DNA of 25,600 bases from Planctomycetota bacterium (GTDB taxonomy: Bacteria; Planctomycetota; UBA1135; UBA2386): contig JAEUHU010000571.1 of assembly GCA_016793305.1 (NCBI GenBank), forward strand, positions 1 to 25,600, written 5' to 3'. Numbering within the stretch: the stretch's first letter is position 1; each line of letters starts with the position of its first letter. Of the stretch, positions 15,149-23,070 are shown piece after piece. The translations under genes and the position numbers were made by a program. The notes under the pieces were generated by a model. It made no database searches. It was not told where the DNA came from and was given only the letters and a program-made list of their open reading frames with translations.

Positions 15149-16690
15149 ATGGCCCGACCCGAACCGAGGCAACTCCGACTCCACTCCGCTGGCGTGCAGC
15201 ACCTGTGGGAGGAGGAGGTCACGTTCCAAGACCTGATGGCCGAGCGCCTGAAGCAGGCGCCCTGGCTCGTGCTGTCGATCGGCCTGCACCTGGTCGCCTT
15301 CCTGTTGCTCTGGGTGCTGATCCCGCCGGAGCAGAAGCGAGCGGTCGCGAACCACGTGCAGATGGTCCACAGCGAGACGACCGAGCTGGTGGTGCCGACT
15401 CCGCCGCCGGAGGTCGTGACCAAGCCCGAACCGGTTCCCGACGACACGGTGATCACCGAGCAGCCGGCGGTCAGCGAGAGCGACGACGCCGCCCTCGACA
15501 ACGCCGACAGCGACAGCACCGCGAAGGAGCCGAGCCTCGACGTCAACAGCTTGAACTCGCCGGTCGGCTTGGGCCCCGGCACCCTCGGCCCCTACGGCAA
15601 GCGTGGGCCTGGCGGCGGCGGCAAGCAAACGGGCCAGCCGTACGCCCCCAACATCGCGCCGGGCCTGCAGTGGTTGGCGAACCACCAGGACGACGACGGC
15701 AAGTGGGACTGCGACGGCTTCCAGAAGCACGACGACCCGAGCAGCGAGATCTGCTCTGGCCTCGGCAACGCCACCCACGACGTCGGCGTCACCGGCTTGG
15801 CACTGCTGGCGTTCCTCGGCGAAGGCAGCACGATGCGCTCGGGCTCCTACGCGCCGGTCATCAAGAAGGGTGTCCACTGGTTGCGCAAGCAGCAGGACCC
15901 GTCGACCGGCCTGTTCGGCACCAAGGCCTCGCACGACTACATCTACGACCACGCGATCGCCACCTACGCGGTGTGCGAGGCGGTCGGCCTGTCCCCGTCC
16001 GAAATGCTGCGCCCGATCGCCCAGAACGGCATCAACTACCTCGAGTCGCATCGCAACCCCTACTCGGTGTGGCGCTACCAGCCCCGCGACGACCAGAACG
16101 ACACCTCGGTGACCGGCTGGTGCATCATGGCCTACGAGTCGGGCGCCTTCTTCGGGCTCACCGTCAACAAGGAGGCCCTGAAGCTCTGCGAGCTGTGGCT
16201 CGACCAGGTGTCCGACTCGACCGGCCTGCACGGTTACACCCGCACCGGCGAGAAGAGTGCCCGCAAAGGCAGCGAGCACGCCGCCAAGTTCCCGGTCGAC
16301 AAGGGCGAGGCGATGACCGCCGTCGGTCTCTTCAGCCGCTTCTTCCTGGGGCAAGACCCGAAGGAGAAGCCGGTCATGAAGGCCGCCGCCGATCGCCTGC
16401 TGGCGTGCCCCCCGATCTGGGACGAGAAGGCCGGCACCATCGACCACTACTACTGGTACTACGCGACCTACGCGCTGTTCCAGATGGGCGGCAAGCACTG
16501 GAACGAGTGGCAGAAGAAGCTCGAGACTTCGGTCGTGAAGCACCAGCACCTCGATCCGAAGCAGAAGAACCTCTACGGCTCGTGGGATCCGGTGGACGCC
16601 TGGGGCGAAGACGGCGGCCGCGTCTACAGCACCGCGATCCTGGTGCTGACCCTCGAGGCCCTGCACCGCTACACGCGCCTCGTGCGGTGA
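15149..16690 (+). CDS. Membrane-anchored alpha/alpha-toroid protein, copy 2
   Basis: 513 residues, same length and layout as copy 1: cytoplasmic WEEEVTFQDLMAERLKQ segment, one membrane helix, Pro/Glu linker (here PTPPPEVVTKPEP, without the long Pro run), the SDSTAKE stretch, and six toroid repeats from about residue 166. Differences gather in the linker and in a few toroid positions (for example the FCRFFMKQ segment of copy 1 is FSRFFLGQ here, and NPVCAW is DPVDAW, removing two cysteines). The six hydrophobic inner helices and the QW-type motif are all kept, so both copies are probably functional. The frame is open upstream to 15005, but that stretch has no match in copy 1, so ATG 15149 is the start. 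A GGGAG lies about 20 bases upstream, too far for a normal ribosome site. Confidence 0.88.
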   Translation: MARPEPRQLRLHSAGVQHLWEEEVTFQDLMAERLKQAPWLVLSIGLHLVAFLLLWVLIPPEQKRAVANHVQMVHSETTELVVPTPPPEVVTKPEPVPDDTVITEQPAVSESDDAALDNADSDSTAKEPSLDVNSLNSPVGLGPGTLGPYGKRGPGGGGKQTGQPYAPNIAPGLQWLANHQDDDGKWDCDGFQKHDDPSSEICSGLGNATHDVGVTGLALLAFLGEGSTMRSGSYAPVIKKGVHWLRKQQDPSTGLFGTKASHDYIYDHAIATYAVCEAVGLSPSEMLRPIAQNGINYLESHRNPYSVWRYQPRDDQNDTSVTGWCIMAYESGAFFGLTVNKEALKLCELWLDQVSDSTGLHGYTRTGEKSARKGSEHAAKFPVDKGEAMTAVGLFSRFFLGQDPKEKPVMKAAADRLLACPPIWDEKAGTIDHYYWYYATYALFQMGGKHWNEWQKKLETSVVKHQHLDPKQKNLYGSWDPVDAWGEDGGRVYSTAILVLTLEALHRYTRLVR

Positions 16691-16824
16691 TCCGCAGGGC
16701 ACGCAACACGCACCTTGCGCGAGAAATCCGGCAGGCCAGCGGAAGCTCCCTCCCGAACCGGGACGCAAGCCGCGTTCATGCTCGCAACACCGTTGTGGGC
16801 CGCGACTACGGGATTCCCCGGCCT

Positions 16825-16857
16825 CGGGTCCCGCACCGCCGGTGGCATGGGGACCCG
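16825..16857. repeat. Compound hairpin upstream of flagellin
   Basis: CGGGTCCC (16825-16832) pairs with GGGACCCG (16850-16857); inside it CACC-GCC-GGTG forms a second small stem. It lies 135 bases after the toroid stop and 125 bases before flagellin. No U-tract follows, so it is either a Rho-linked terminator or a structured site upstream of the flagellin promoter. Confidence 0.45.
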
Positions 16858-16888
16858 GCTCCGCCCGACGCCCAGCCGCGGGATTTCC

Positions 16889-16917
16889 TGAAGTAGGACT
16901 CAAGCCGCAGCCGATGC
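16889..16917 (+). promoter_or_regulatory. Possible sigma-28-like promoter of flagellin
   Basis: GCCGATGC at 16910-16917 resembles the flagellar sigma-28 -10 element (GCCGATAA). A TGAA at 16889-16892 lies 17 rather than the usual 15 bases upstream, so the -35 match is imperfect. If real, transcription would start just before the UUCG hairpin. Confidence 0.28.
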
Positions 16918-16929
16918 ACGACCCAACAC

Positions 16930-16953
16930 GGAGTTCGACTTCGGTCGGACTCC
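16930..16953 (+). promoter_or_regulatory. UUCG-tetraloop hairpin in the flagellin 5' leader
   Basis: GGAGTTCGAC (16930-16939) and GTCGGACTCC (16944-16953) form a 10-bp stem (one U-G wobble) closed by TTCG, with the C-G closing pair of the exceptionally stable cUUCGg tetraloop. It ends 17 bases before the Shine-Dalgarno and has no U-tract, so it is more likely a 5'-end stabiliser or control element than a terminator. Confidence 0.65.
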
Positions 16954-16970
16954 CAACCGGCAAAGGTATC

Positions 16971-16977
16971 GAGGAGG
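16971..16977 (+). promoter_or_regulatory. Strong ribosome binding site of flagellin
   Basis: GAGGAGG ends four bases before the ATG at 16982. It is the best Shine-Dalgarno in the window; most other genes here have none, so flagellin is probably translated at a high rate. Confidence 0.8.
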
Positions 16978-16981
16978 ACAG

Positions 16982-17812
16982 ATGGGCCTACGGGTCAATT
17001 CGAACATCGCATCCCTGAACGCGCAGCGTTCGTTGTCGACGACGACGGAGCGCCTGCAGGCGAACTACCGTCGCCTGTCGACCGGCCTGCGCATCTCGAC
17101 GGCGTCGGACGACGCCGCAGGGTTGGCGATCTCCGAGCGCTTCCGTGCCCAGATCCGATCGACCAACCAGGCGATCCGGAACGCACAGGACGGCATCTCG
17201 CTGACGCAGACGGGAGAAGGCGCCCTCAACGAGGTGAGCTCGATCCTGATCCGCATGCGCGAACTGTCGATCCAGGCCGCGAACGGCACGGTCAGCGCCG
17301 CGGACCGCGCGACCCTCGACCAGGAGTTCTCCGACCTGATCAACGAGATCGACCGCATCGCCCAGTCGACCACGTTCAACGGCGTGCGCCTGCTGGACGG
17401 CACCGGCTCGACGATCACCTTCCAGGTCGGCACCGGCACGACGGCAGGGATCGACACGATCCAGCTGAGCACTTCGGACACGCTGGCCTCGACGCTCGGC
17501 CTGTCGTCGCTCGACATCGGCTCGGGCGGCAACCCGTCGCTCGCGATCACCAGCCTCGACACCGCGATCAACGCAGTGAGCCGGGTGCGTGGTCAGTTCG
17601 GCGCGGCCCAGAATCGCCTGACCACGACCATCGCCAACCTGCAGATCCAGTCCGAGAACCTGAGCGCCGCCGAGTCGCGCATCCGCGACGTCGACGTGGC
17701 GGTCGAGACCTCGGCGCTCACGCGCAACTCGATCCTGCAGCAGGCCGCGATCTCGATCCTGGCCCAGGCGAACACGCAGCCGCAGGCCGCCCTGCAGTTG
17801 CTGCAGAGCTGA
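16982..17812 (+). CDS. fliC: Flagellin
   Basis: 276 residues, the short form with only the conserved D0/D1 domains and almost no variable D2/D3 region. The N-terminal part (1-140) shows all hallmarks: NSNIASLNAQR, LSTGLRI, SDDAAGLAISERFRAQIR, and a RMRELSIQAANGT segment matching the D1 region. The C-terminal part (190-276) has the matching helices ending SILAQANTQPQAALQLLQS, the D0 polymerisation end. It is exported by the flagellar secretion apparatus and builds the filament. No other flagellar gene lies in the window; it is an isolated unit with its own leader and a hairpin after the stop. The symbol fliC is used for the family; hag or fla would serve as well. Confidence 0.96.
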   Translation: MGLRVNSNIASLNAQRSLSTTTERLQANYRRLSTGLRISTASDDAAGLAISERFRAQIRSTNQAIRNAQDGISLTQTGEGALNEVSSILIRMRELSIQAANGTVSAADRATLDQEFSDLINEIDRIAQSTTFNGVRLLDGTGSTITFQVGTGTTAGIDTIQLSTSDTLASTLGLSSLDIGSGGNPSLAITSLDTAINAVSRVRGQFGAAQNRLTTTIANLQIQSENLSAAESRIRDVDVAVETSALTRNSILQQAAISILAQANTQPQAALQLLQS

Positions 17813-17820
17813 CGCCCGCC

Positions 17821-17839
17821 GCGGGTCCCGGAGACCCGC
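17821..17839 (+). terminator. Hairpin after flagellin
   Basis: GCGGGTC and GACCCGC form a perfect 7-bp stem with a 5-base loop, eight bases after the flagellin stop. There is no U-tract, but the position is typical for a terminator or a 3'-end stabiliser. Confidence 0.6.
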
Positions 17840-17885
17840 AGGCCACCGCGCCGCCTCCCGCCACGACGGCGAGCCGGGCGACGCC

Positions 17886-17923
17886 GCGGCTCGAGCCGCA
17901 GCGCCTCAGCAGCCTCGGAGGCG
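17886..17923. terminator. Palindromes between the convergent flagellin and rpsT genes
   Basis: GCGGCTCGAGCCGC (17886-17899) is a perfect 14-bp palindrome. Next to it CGCCTC (17902-17907) pairs with GAGGCG (17918-17923), just past the rpsT stop. Being symmetric, they could end transcription from both sides. No T-run is present on either side. Confidence 0.45.
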
Positions 17924-17925
17924 GG

Positions 17926-18189
17926 TCACTTCATCGCGCCGACGGCGCGCGTGACCTGGCTCTTGTGGCGGGACGCCTTGTTCTTGTGGATGACGTGCGA
18001 CTCGCCGGCCTTGTCGATGATCTTGCAGACGGTGGCCAGCATCGCGGCGGCCTTCGTCTTGTCGCCGGCCTGGACCAGGGACATCAGGGTCTTCACCGCG
18101 CTCTTCATGCGGGACATCCTCGCCTTGTTGGCGATGCGGTTCTTCTCGCTCTGACGGGCGCGCTTCAGTGCTTGCTTGCTGTGAGCCAT
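17926..18189 (-). CDS. rpsT: 30S ribosomal protein S20
   Basis: 87 residues, normal length. It begins MAHSKQALKRARQSEKNRIANK and carries the Ser/Lys/Arg-rich helical pattern of S20, including the SRMKSAVKT and HKNKASRHKSQVTRA segments that contact 16S rRNA. It is a primary binder of 16S rRNA in the small subunit. It lies 62 bases after the TPR gene on the same strand, so it may be co-transcribed with it. The start is ATG, unlike the UUG of the E. coli gene, and only a weak GAAGAA lies upstream. Confidence 0.97.
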   Translation of the reverse strand: MAHSKQALKRARQSEKNRIANKARMSRMKSAVKTLMSLVQAGDKTKAAAMLATVCKIIDKAGESHVIHKNKASRHKSQVTRAVGAMK

Positions 18190-18251
18190 CGCTGCGTTCT
18201 TCGGTTGGTAGGGAGTCGTTTCGGGAAAAGGATCGGGGAGGAACCCGGCCG

Positions 18252-19583
18252 TCAGGCCTTGAGGCGTTCCACCTGGGCAGCGACGTCGCGGAAGGCGATG
18301 TCCTGCTCGAGGATGCGGGAGAAGTGCTGCAGCGCCTGATCGCGCTTGCCCTGGTCGCGGCAGATGGCCCCCATCTCGTAGAGGGCCTCCTTGGCCAGCA
18401 GGCCGGAGCCCGCCGCCTGCACCGCCTTCTCGAACTGGCCGAGCGCCAGGTCGCTCAGGCTCTTCTGCTGGAACGCGCGCCCGAGGAGGAACATCGCCTC
18501 GTTCTTCTTGCGCGGGTCCTTGATCGCCTGCTGCAGCTCGGCGATCGCGGCGTCGGTCTCGCCCGTCGTCAGCAGGCCGGAGCCCAGGTCGAACCGGGCG
18601 GCGAGGTCGGTCGGGTTGCGCTCGACGCGCCGCCGCGCCTCGCCGACGCGCAGCTGCGCCAGGTTGGCGCGGGCGCGCGTCGCCGCGGCCGCGTCGCCCG
18701 AGCGCTCGGCCTTCTGCACGAGCTGCTCCTGCAGGCGAACGCGCAGGTCGCCGGCGAGGTCGGCGACCTCGGCGTCGTTCGGAGACTGGCGCTGCAGCTG
18801 CTCGATCAGGTCGAGCGCACCCGCCAGGTCCTTGGCCATCTCGCGCAGCTTGGCGCCGCGCCGCAGCAGCTTCGGGTCGTTCGGCGCACTCTGCAGCTTC
18901 GTCTCGATCTCGCCGAGCTCCGCCTCGACCTCTTCGGCCGACAACTGCAGGCGATCCTGTCGTTCGAGCTGCCGCTGCTGGTCCTTGTCCTTGATCAGCT
19001 CACGCGAGCTCTGCGCCTTCTCGATGCCCGACGTGCGCAGCGCTCCTTCGGCCGCCAGGTTCTTGCGCGCCTTCAAGGACTCCTGGTCGCGCGGGTCGAC
19101 CTTCAGCGCCAGCTCGAAGAAGCCGAGCGCCTCCTGCAGCTTGCCGAGCTCGTAGGACAGCATGCCGGCACTGCGGCACGCCTCGAGGCAACGCGGCTGG
19201 TGTTCGGCGTAGGCCGCGAACACCGCCAGCGCCGAGCGCTTCAGCCCGGCGCGCTGCAGCGCCGTGCCGAGCTTCAGGTGCACTCCTTCGTCGAGTGGAT
19301 CGAGCGTCAGGTAGCGCTCGTAGCCGCGTGCCGCCGCCTGGTGCTGGCGCAGCAGTGCCAACAGGCCGGTCAGCAGGCGCCCGGGGCCGCCGACCAGCGT
19401 CGCGATCAGCTTCGACGGTGGCTTCTGCGCCGCCTTCTGGAACAGCACCTTGCGCAGGCCAGCGCGCGCTTCGCCGAAGTCCGGCTGGATCTGCAGCACC
19501 TGGCCGTAGATCTTCACGGCCATCGCGTAGTTGCGCCGCTTGGCGGCGTCCGCGGCCTGTTCCAGGTACTTGCTGAGATCCAT
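18252..19583 (-). CDS. Tetratricopeptide-repeat protein
   Basis: 443 residues from ATG at 19583 (MDLSKYLEQAADAAKRRNY). Open frame continues upstream to 19814, but that is Arg-rich and overlaps the def promoter region. It holds TPR-like helix pairs throughout: near 5-45, 75-175 (YLTLDPLDEGVHLKLGTALQRAG; LGKLQEALGFFELALKVDP), and 330-440 (GETDAAIAELQQAIKD; DLALGQFEKAVQAAG; GKRDQALQHFSRIL). A charged, coiled-coil-prone stretch (about 185-290) separates two TPR blocks. No signal peptide or membrane helix, so it is likely a cytoplasmic scaffold; partners unknown. It precedes rpsT by 62 bases and is divergent from def. Confidence 0.85.
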   Translation of the reverse strand: MDLSKYLEQAADAAKRRNYAMAVKIYGQVLQIQPDFGEARAGLRKVLFQKAAQKPPSKLIATLVGGPGRLLTGLLALLRQHQAAARGYERYLTLDPLDEGVHLKLGTALQRAGLKRSALAVFAAYAEHQPRCLEACRSAGMLSYELGKLQEALGFFELALKVDPRDQESLKARKNLAAEGALRTSGIEKAQSSRELIKDKDQQRQLERQDRLQLSAEEVEAELGEIETKLQSAPNDPKLLRRGAKLREMAKDLAGALDLIEQLQRQSPNDAEVADLAGDLRVRLQEQLVQKAERSGDAAAATRARANLAQLRVGEARRRVERNPTDLAARFDLGSGLLTTGETDAAIAELQQAIKDPRKKNEAMFLLGRAFQQKSLSDLALGQFEKAVQAAGSGLLAKEALYEMGAICRDQGKRDQALQHFSRILEQDIAFRDVAAQVERLKA

Positions 19584-19662
19584 GGCGAAGAAGACGTCGT
19601 CGCGACGCAAGACCAGCCGAAGGGGGCGACCCGGTGGCTTGACGCCGACGAAAGGGGCGAAG

Positions 19663-19691
19663 AATCTACCTGCCCCGAAGAGGCGCCGCAA
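19663..19691 (-). promoter_or_regulatory. Candidate promoter of the TPR-rpsT unit
   Basis: On the minus strand TTGCGG (19691-19686), a 17-base spacer and TAGATT (19668-19663; 4 of 6 to TATAAT) form a plausible sigma-70 promoter in an otherwise AT-poor region, giving a leader of about 70 bases. A plus-strand TTGACG at 19639-19644 (5 of 6) could serve def, though its -10 is poor. Confidence 0.4.
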
Positions 19692-19692
19692 C

Positions 19693-19708
19693 GGCCCGGA
19701 TCCGGGCC
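19693..19708. promoter_or_regulatory. Perfect 16-bp palindrome in the TPR/def divergent region
   Basis: GGCCCGGATCCGGGCC reads the same on both strands and sits one base outside the candidate -35 of the TPR-rpsT promoter. It could be an operator for a dimeric regulator or, on the def transcript, a GATC-looped hairpin. Confidence 0.45.
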
Positions 19709-19812
19709 AGACGAGGCGATCACGGTCGACCTCGAAATCGCAGCATCTCACGAAACGCCGACGCCGCCCCGCCCGCGGCCATCCAGCCCGCCGCCGTCCC
19801 GCCCGAGCCCCC

Positions 19813-20330
<518 letters not shown>

Positions 20331-20331
<1 letters not shown>

Positions 20332-21290
20332 TGCGCCTCATCGAGGGCCTCGACGCCCTGCGGGCGCTCGATCTGCGGGCGATCTACGGCGACGCGCCGG
20401 CCAGCCGGTCGGTGGTCGCGGTCGGCGTCTTCGACGGCGTGCACCTGGGCCACCAGCGGCTGCTGCACGAACTGATGGAGATGGCCTCGCGTCTGCAGGG
20501 CATGCCGACGGTGGTCACGTTCGGCAACCATCCGGACCAGGTGCTGCGCGGCCAGGCGCCGGAACCCCTGTGCAGCGTACCGCAGCGGCTGCGACTGCTG
20601 CGCCGGGCCGGCGTGCTGCGCCTCGTGCTGCTGCAGTTCGAGCCGCGGCTGCAGAACCTGACCGCGCGCCAGTTCGCGACCGAGCTGCTGGTCGAACGGC
20701 TGCACACGCGCGGCCTGCTGCTCGGCTACGACTCGGCGCTGGGCAAGGACCGCGCCGGCACCCCCGCCCACTTCACCGAGCTCGGCACCGAACTCGGCTT
20801 CGAGGTGCACACCGGCGCACCGTTCCTGGTCGACGGCCACGCCGTGTCGTCGACCGCGATCCGCAAGGCGATCGCCGCGGGCGACCTGGCGCTGGCGCAG
20901 CGCTTCCTCGGCCGCCCGCCCGGGGCGATGGGCACGGTCGTGCACGGCGACGGCCGCGGCAAGGGCCTCGGCTTCCCGACGGCGAACGTGCGGCCGCAGC
21001 CCGGTGCCCTGCCGCCGAACGGCGTCTACGCGGTCGAGGTGATGCTCGACGGCAGCAACCGGCCGGGCGTCGCCAACCTCGGCTCCCGGCCGACCTTCGC
21101 CGGCGGCGATCCCGGGGCACGCCACCTCGAGGTGCACCTGCTCGACTTCACCGGCGACCTCTACGGCAAGGAGCTCGAGGTGGCGTTCCGGCAGTTCCTG
21201 CGCCCGGAGCAGCGCTTCGACGACGCCGCGGCCTTGCGCGAGCAGATCGCGCGCGACGTCGCGGCGGCCCGTGCCGTGGCCTCGGCCTGA
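20331..21290 (+). CDS. ribF: Bifunctional riboflavin kinase / FAD synthetase
   Basis: 319 residues, normal for RibF. The N-terminal FAD synthetase domain (about 1-185) carries the nucleotidyltransferase motif [11 protein letters not shown] (near 33-43), a [10 protein letters not shown] segment and the later SSTAIRKAI motif. The C-terminal flavokinase domain (about 195-310) has [32 protein letters not shown] and a [20 protein letters not shown] stretch. It makes FMN then FAD from riboflavin. The start overlaps the def stop by one base. FAD supply may matter for the DprE1-like flavoenzyme, but there is no direct linkage. In the lid region [13 protein letters not shown] replaces the common GxDFxFGxxRxG, a conservative change. 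Confidence 0.95.
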
Positions 21291-21336
21291 GTCGGACACA
21301 CCGATCAGGGAAGGTCCGCGACCTGCTGGCGGCCAG

Positions 21337-21348
21337 CGGCAGCTGCCG
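21337..21348. repeat. 12-bp palindrome in the ribF-cysC gap (21291-21550)
   Basis: CGGCAGCTGCCG is a perfect palindrome 47 bases after the ribF stop. The 260-base gap separates the def-ribF unit from the sulfate-activation operon and so should hold the cys promoter, but I find no convincing -35/-10 and no recognisable riboswitch. Confidence 0.3.
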
Positions 21349-21550
21349 AACGGGCAAGTTCCGTGGTTGCAGAGCCCGCCGTGGGGCCCTTGGCATCGCC
21401 TGGATCGTGTCGCCGGTTCGAGCGGAGTCTCCGTCGCCGCGTCCCGTGTGCTCGCCGGGCCAGCGCCTTGCCGATGCTCGCCTTCCCCGGACATTTCGGG
21501 ATGGACTGGTGGTCGCCGGATCGCTGATCTGGTCCGCTGCCAACCAAGGC

Positions 21551-22165
21551 ATGACCATCGACGACAGGAACCTCCGGCGCCACGAGGGCACCGTGCACCG
21601 CGCCGACCGCGAAGCGCTGCTGCGGCAGCGCGGCGGCGTGGTCTGGTTCACCGGCCTGTCCGGTTCGGGCAAGTCGACGGTCGCGCGCTCGGTCGAGGCG
21701 CGGCTCGCGGCGGCGGGGCGCCTCGTCTACGTGCTCGACGGCGACAACGTGCGCCACGGCCTGTGCAAGGACCTCGGCTTCAGCGCCGCCGACCGCACCG
21801 AGAACATCCGGCGGCTGGCGCATGTCGCGGCGCTGTTCGTCGACGCCGGCGTGCTGGTGCTGACCGCGTTCATCTCGCCGTTCCGCGCCGACCGCCAGGT
21901 GGCGCGCACCCTGCTCGGCGCGGACTTCCTCGAGGTGTTCGTCGACGCGCCGCTGGCGGTCTGCGAGCAGCGCGACCCGAAGGGCCTCTATCGCAAGGCG
22001 CGCGCCGGGGCGATCCCCGAGTTCACCGGCATCAGCAGCCCCTACGAGCCGCCCGAGCAACCCGACCTGCGGCTGCCGACCGATCGCTCGACCCTGACCG
22101 AGAACACCGCCGCGGTGGTCGACCTGCTGGTCGCCCGCGGCCTCGTACCACCCGTATGCCACTGA
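21551..22165 (+). CDS. cysC: Adenylylsulfate (APS) kinase
   Basis: 204 residues, typical length. It phosphorylates APS to PAPS with ATP. The P-loop GLSGSGKS is at 35-42, the DGDNVRHGL motif at 63-71 (catalytic Asp and the usual His), ENIRR and FISPFRADR follow, and the [10 protein letters not shown] motif (142-151) and FTGISSPYE are intact. All residues expected for activity are there. It overlaps cysD by 10 bases and is the first gene of the cluster. A second kinase domain is fused to CysN downstream but looks degenerate, so this copy is probably the working enzyme. Confidence 0.95.
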   Translation: MTIDDRNLRRHEGTVHRADREALLRQRGGVVWFTGLSGSGKSTVARSVEARLAAAGRLVYVLDGDNVRHGLCKDLGFSAADRTENIRRLAHVAALFVDAGVLVLTAFISPFRADRQVARTLLGADFLEVFVDAPLAVCEQRDPKGLYRKARAGAIPEFTGISSPYEPPEQPDLRLPTDRSTLTENTAAVVDLLVARGLVPPVCH

Positions 22166-23070
22166 CCCGCTACGCCCTGACCCACCTCGAGCAGCTGGAG
22201 CACGAGAGCATCCAGATCATCCGCGAGGTGGCCGCCGAGTTCGAACGGCCGGTGATGCTCTACTCGATCGGCAAGGACAGCGGCGTGATGCTGCGCCTCG
22301 CCGAGAAGGCCTTCGCGCCGGCGCGCATCCCGTTCAAGGTCCTGCACGTGAACACGCGGTGGAAGTTCCGCGACATGATCACGTTCCGCGACCGGCTGGT
22401 GCGCGACATGCAGCTCGACTTCGTCGAGTGGATCAACCCCGACGGCGTCCGCGAGGACATCAACCCGTTCGTGCACGGCACGCAGCGGCACACGCACGTG
22501 ATGAAGACCGAGGGGCTGAAGCAGGCCTTGAACGCCGGCGGCTACGATGCCGCGTTCGGCGGCGCCCGCCGCGACGAGGAGAAGAGCCGCGCCAAGGAAC
22601 GCGTGTTCAGCTTCCGCGACCGCTTCCACCAATGGGACCCGAAGAACCAGCGGCCCGAGCTGTGGAACCTGTTCAACTGCAAGGTGAACAAGGGCGAGTC
22701 GATCCGGGTGTTCCCGCTCAGCAACTGGACCGAGCTCGACGTCTGGCTCTACGTGCACCGCGAGAACCTGCCGATGGTGCCGCTCTACTTCGCCGCCGAG
22801 CGCCCGGTGGTGCGCCGCCACGGCACCTGGATCATGGTCGACGACGACCGCATGCCGCTCGAGCCCAGCGAGCAACCGGAGCTGCGCAGGGTCCGCTTCC
22901 GCACGCTCGGCTGCTACCCGCTGACCGGCGCGATCGAGTCCGACGCCGACACGGTGCCGAAGATCATCGAGGAGATGCTGCGCAGCCGCGACAGCGAGCG
23001 CCAGGGCCGCGTGATCGACCACGACGAAGGTGGCTCGATGGAGCAGAAGAAGCGGGAGGGCTACTTCTGA
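22156..23070 (+). CDS. cysD: Sulfate adenylyltransferase small subunit
   Basis: 304 residues, standard length. It is the catalytic PP-loop half of ATP sulfurylase, making APS from ATP and sulfate with CysN. The PP-loop YSIGKDSG is at 36-43; [13 protein letters not shown], the [15 protein letters not shown] motif and a [12 protein letters not shown] stretch are characteristic, as is the C-terminal [10 protein letters not shown]. The start ATG at 22156 lies inside the end of cysC, and the stop shares a base with cysNC, so translation is coupled throughout. Confidence 0.97.
   Translation: MPLTRYALTHLEQLEHESIQIIREVAAEFERPVMLYSIGKDSGVMLRLAEKAFAPARIPFKVLHVNTRWKFRDMITFRDRLVRDMQLDFVEWINPDGVREDINPFVHGTQRHTHVMKTEGLKQALNAGGYDAAFGGARRDEEKSRAKERVFSFRDRFHQWDPKNQRPELWNLFNCKVNKGESIRVFPLSNWTELDVWLYVHRENLPMVPLYFAAERPVVRRHGTWIMVDDDRMPLEPSEQPELRRVRFRTLGCYPLTGAIESDADTVPKIIEEMLRSRDSERQGRVIDHDEGGSMEQKKREGYF

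Larger units (their letters stand above)
13206..16690 (+). repeat. Tandem gene duplication of the anchored toroid
   Basis: The genes at 13206-14747 and 15149-16690 are the same length and align without gaps through the toroid domain, with roughly nine in ten residues the same by eye and long identical DNA runs. Similarity continues upstream of both ATGs (a GGAGCC then GCGCTCC then TCCC-ATG pattern). Only the periplasmic linkers have diverged clearly. Confidence 0.9.

Noticed and set aside
16840..16870. A sigma-54 type GG/GC promoter upstream of flagellin
   Set aside because: The GG and GC pairs are not 10 bases apart, and the bases belong to the compound hairpin at 16825-16857.
21291..21550. 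A sulfur-related riboswitch or a further small gene before cysC
   Set aside because: I found no SAM-type or other recognisable riboswitch core, and open frames here lack start signals and a coding-like composition.
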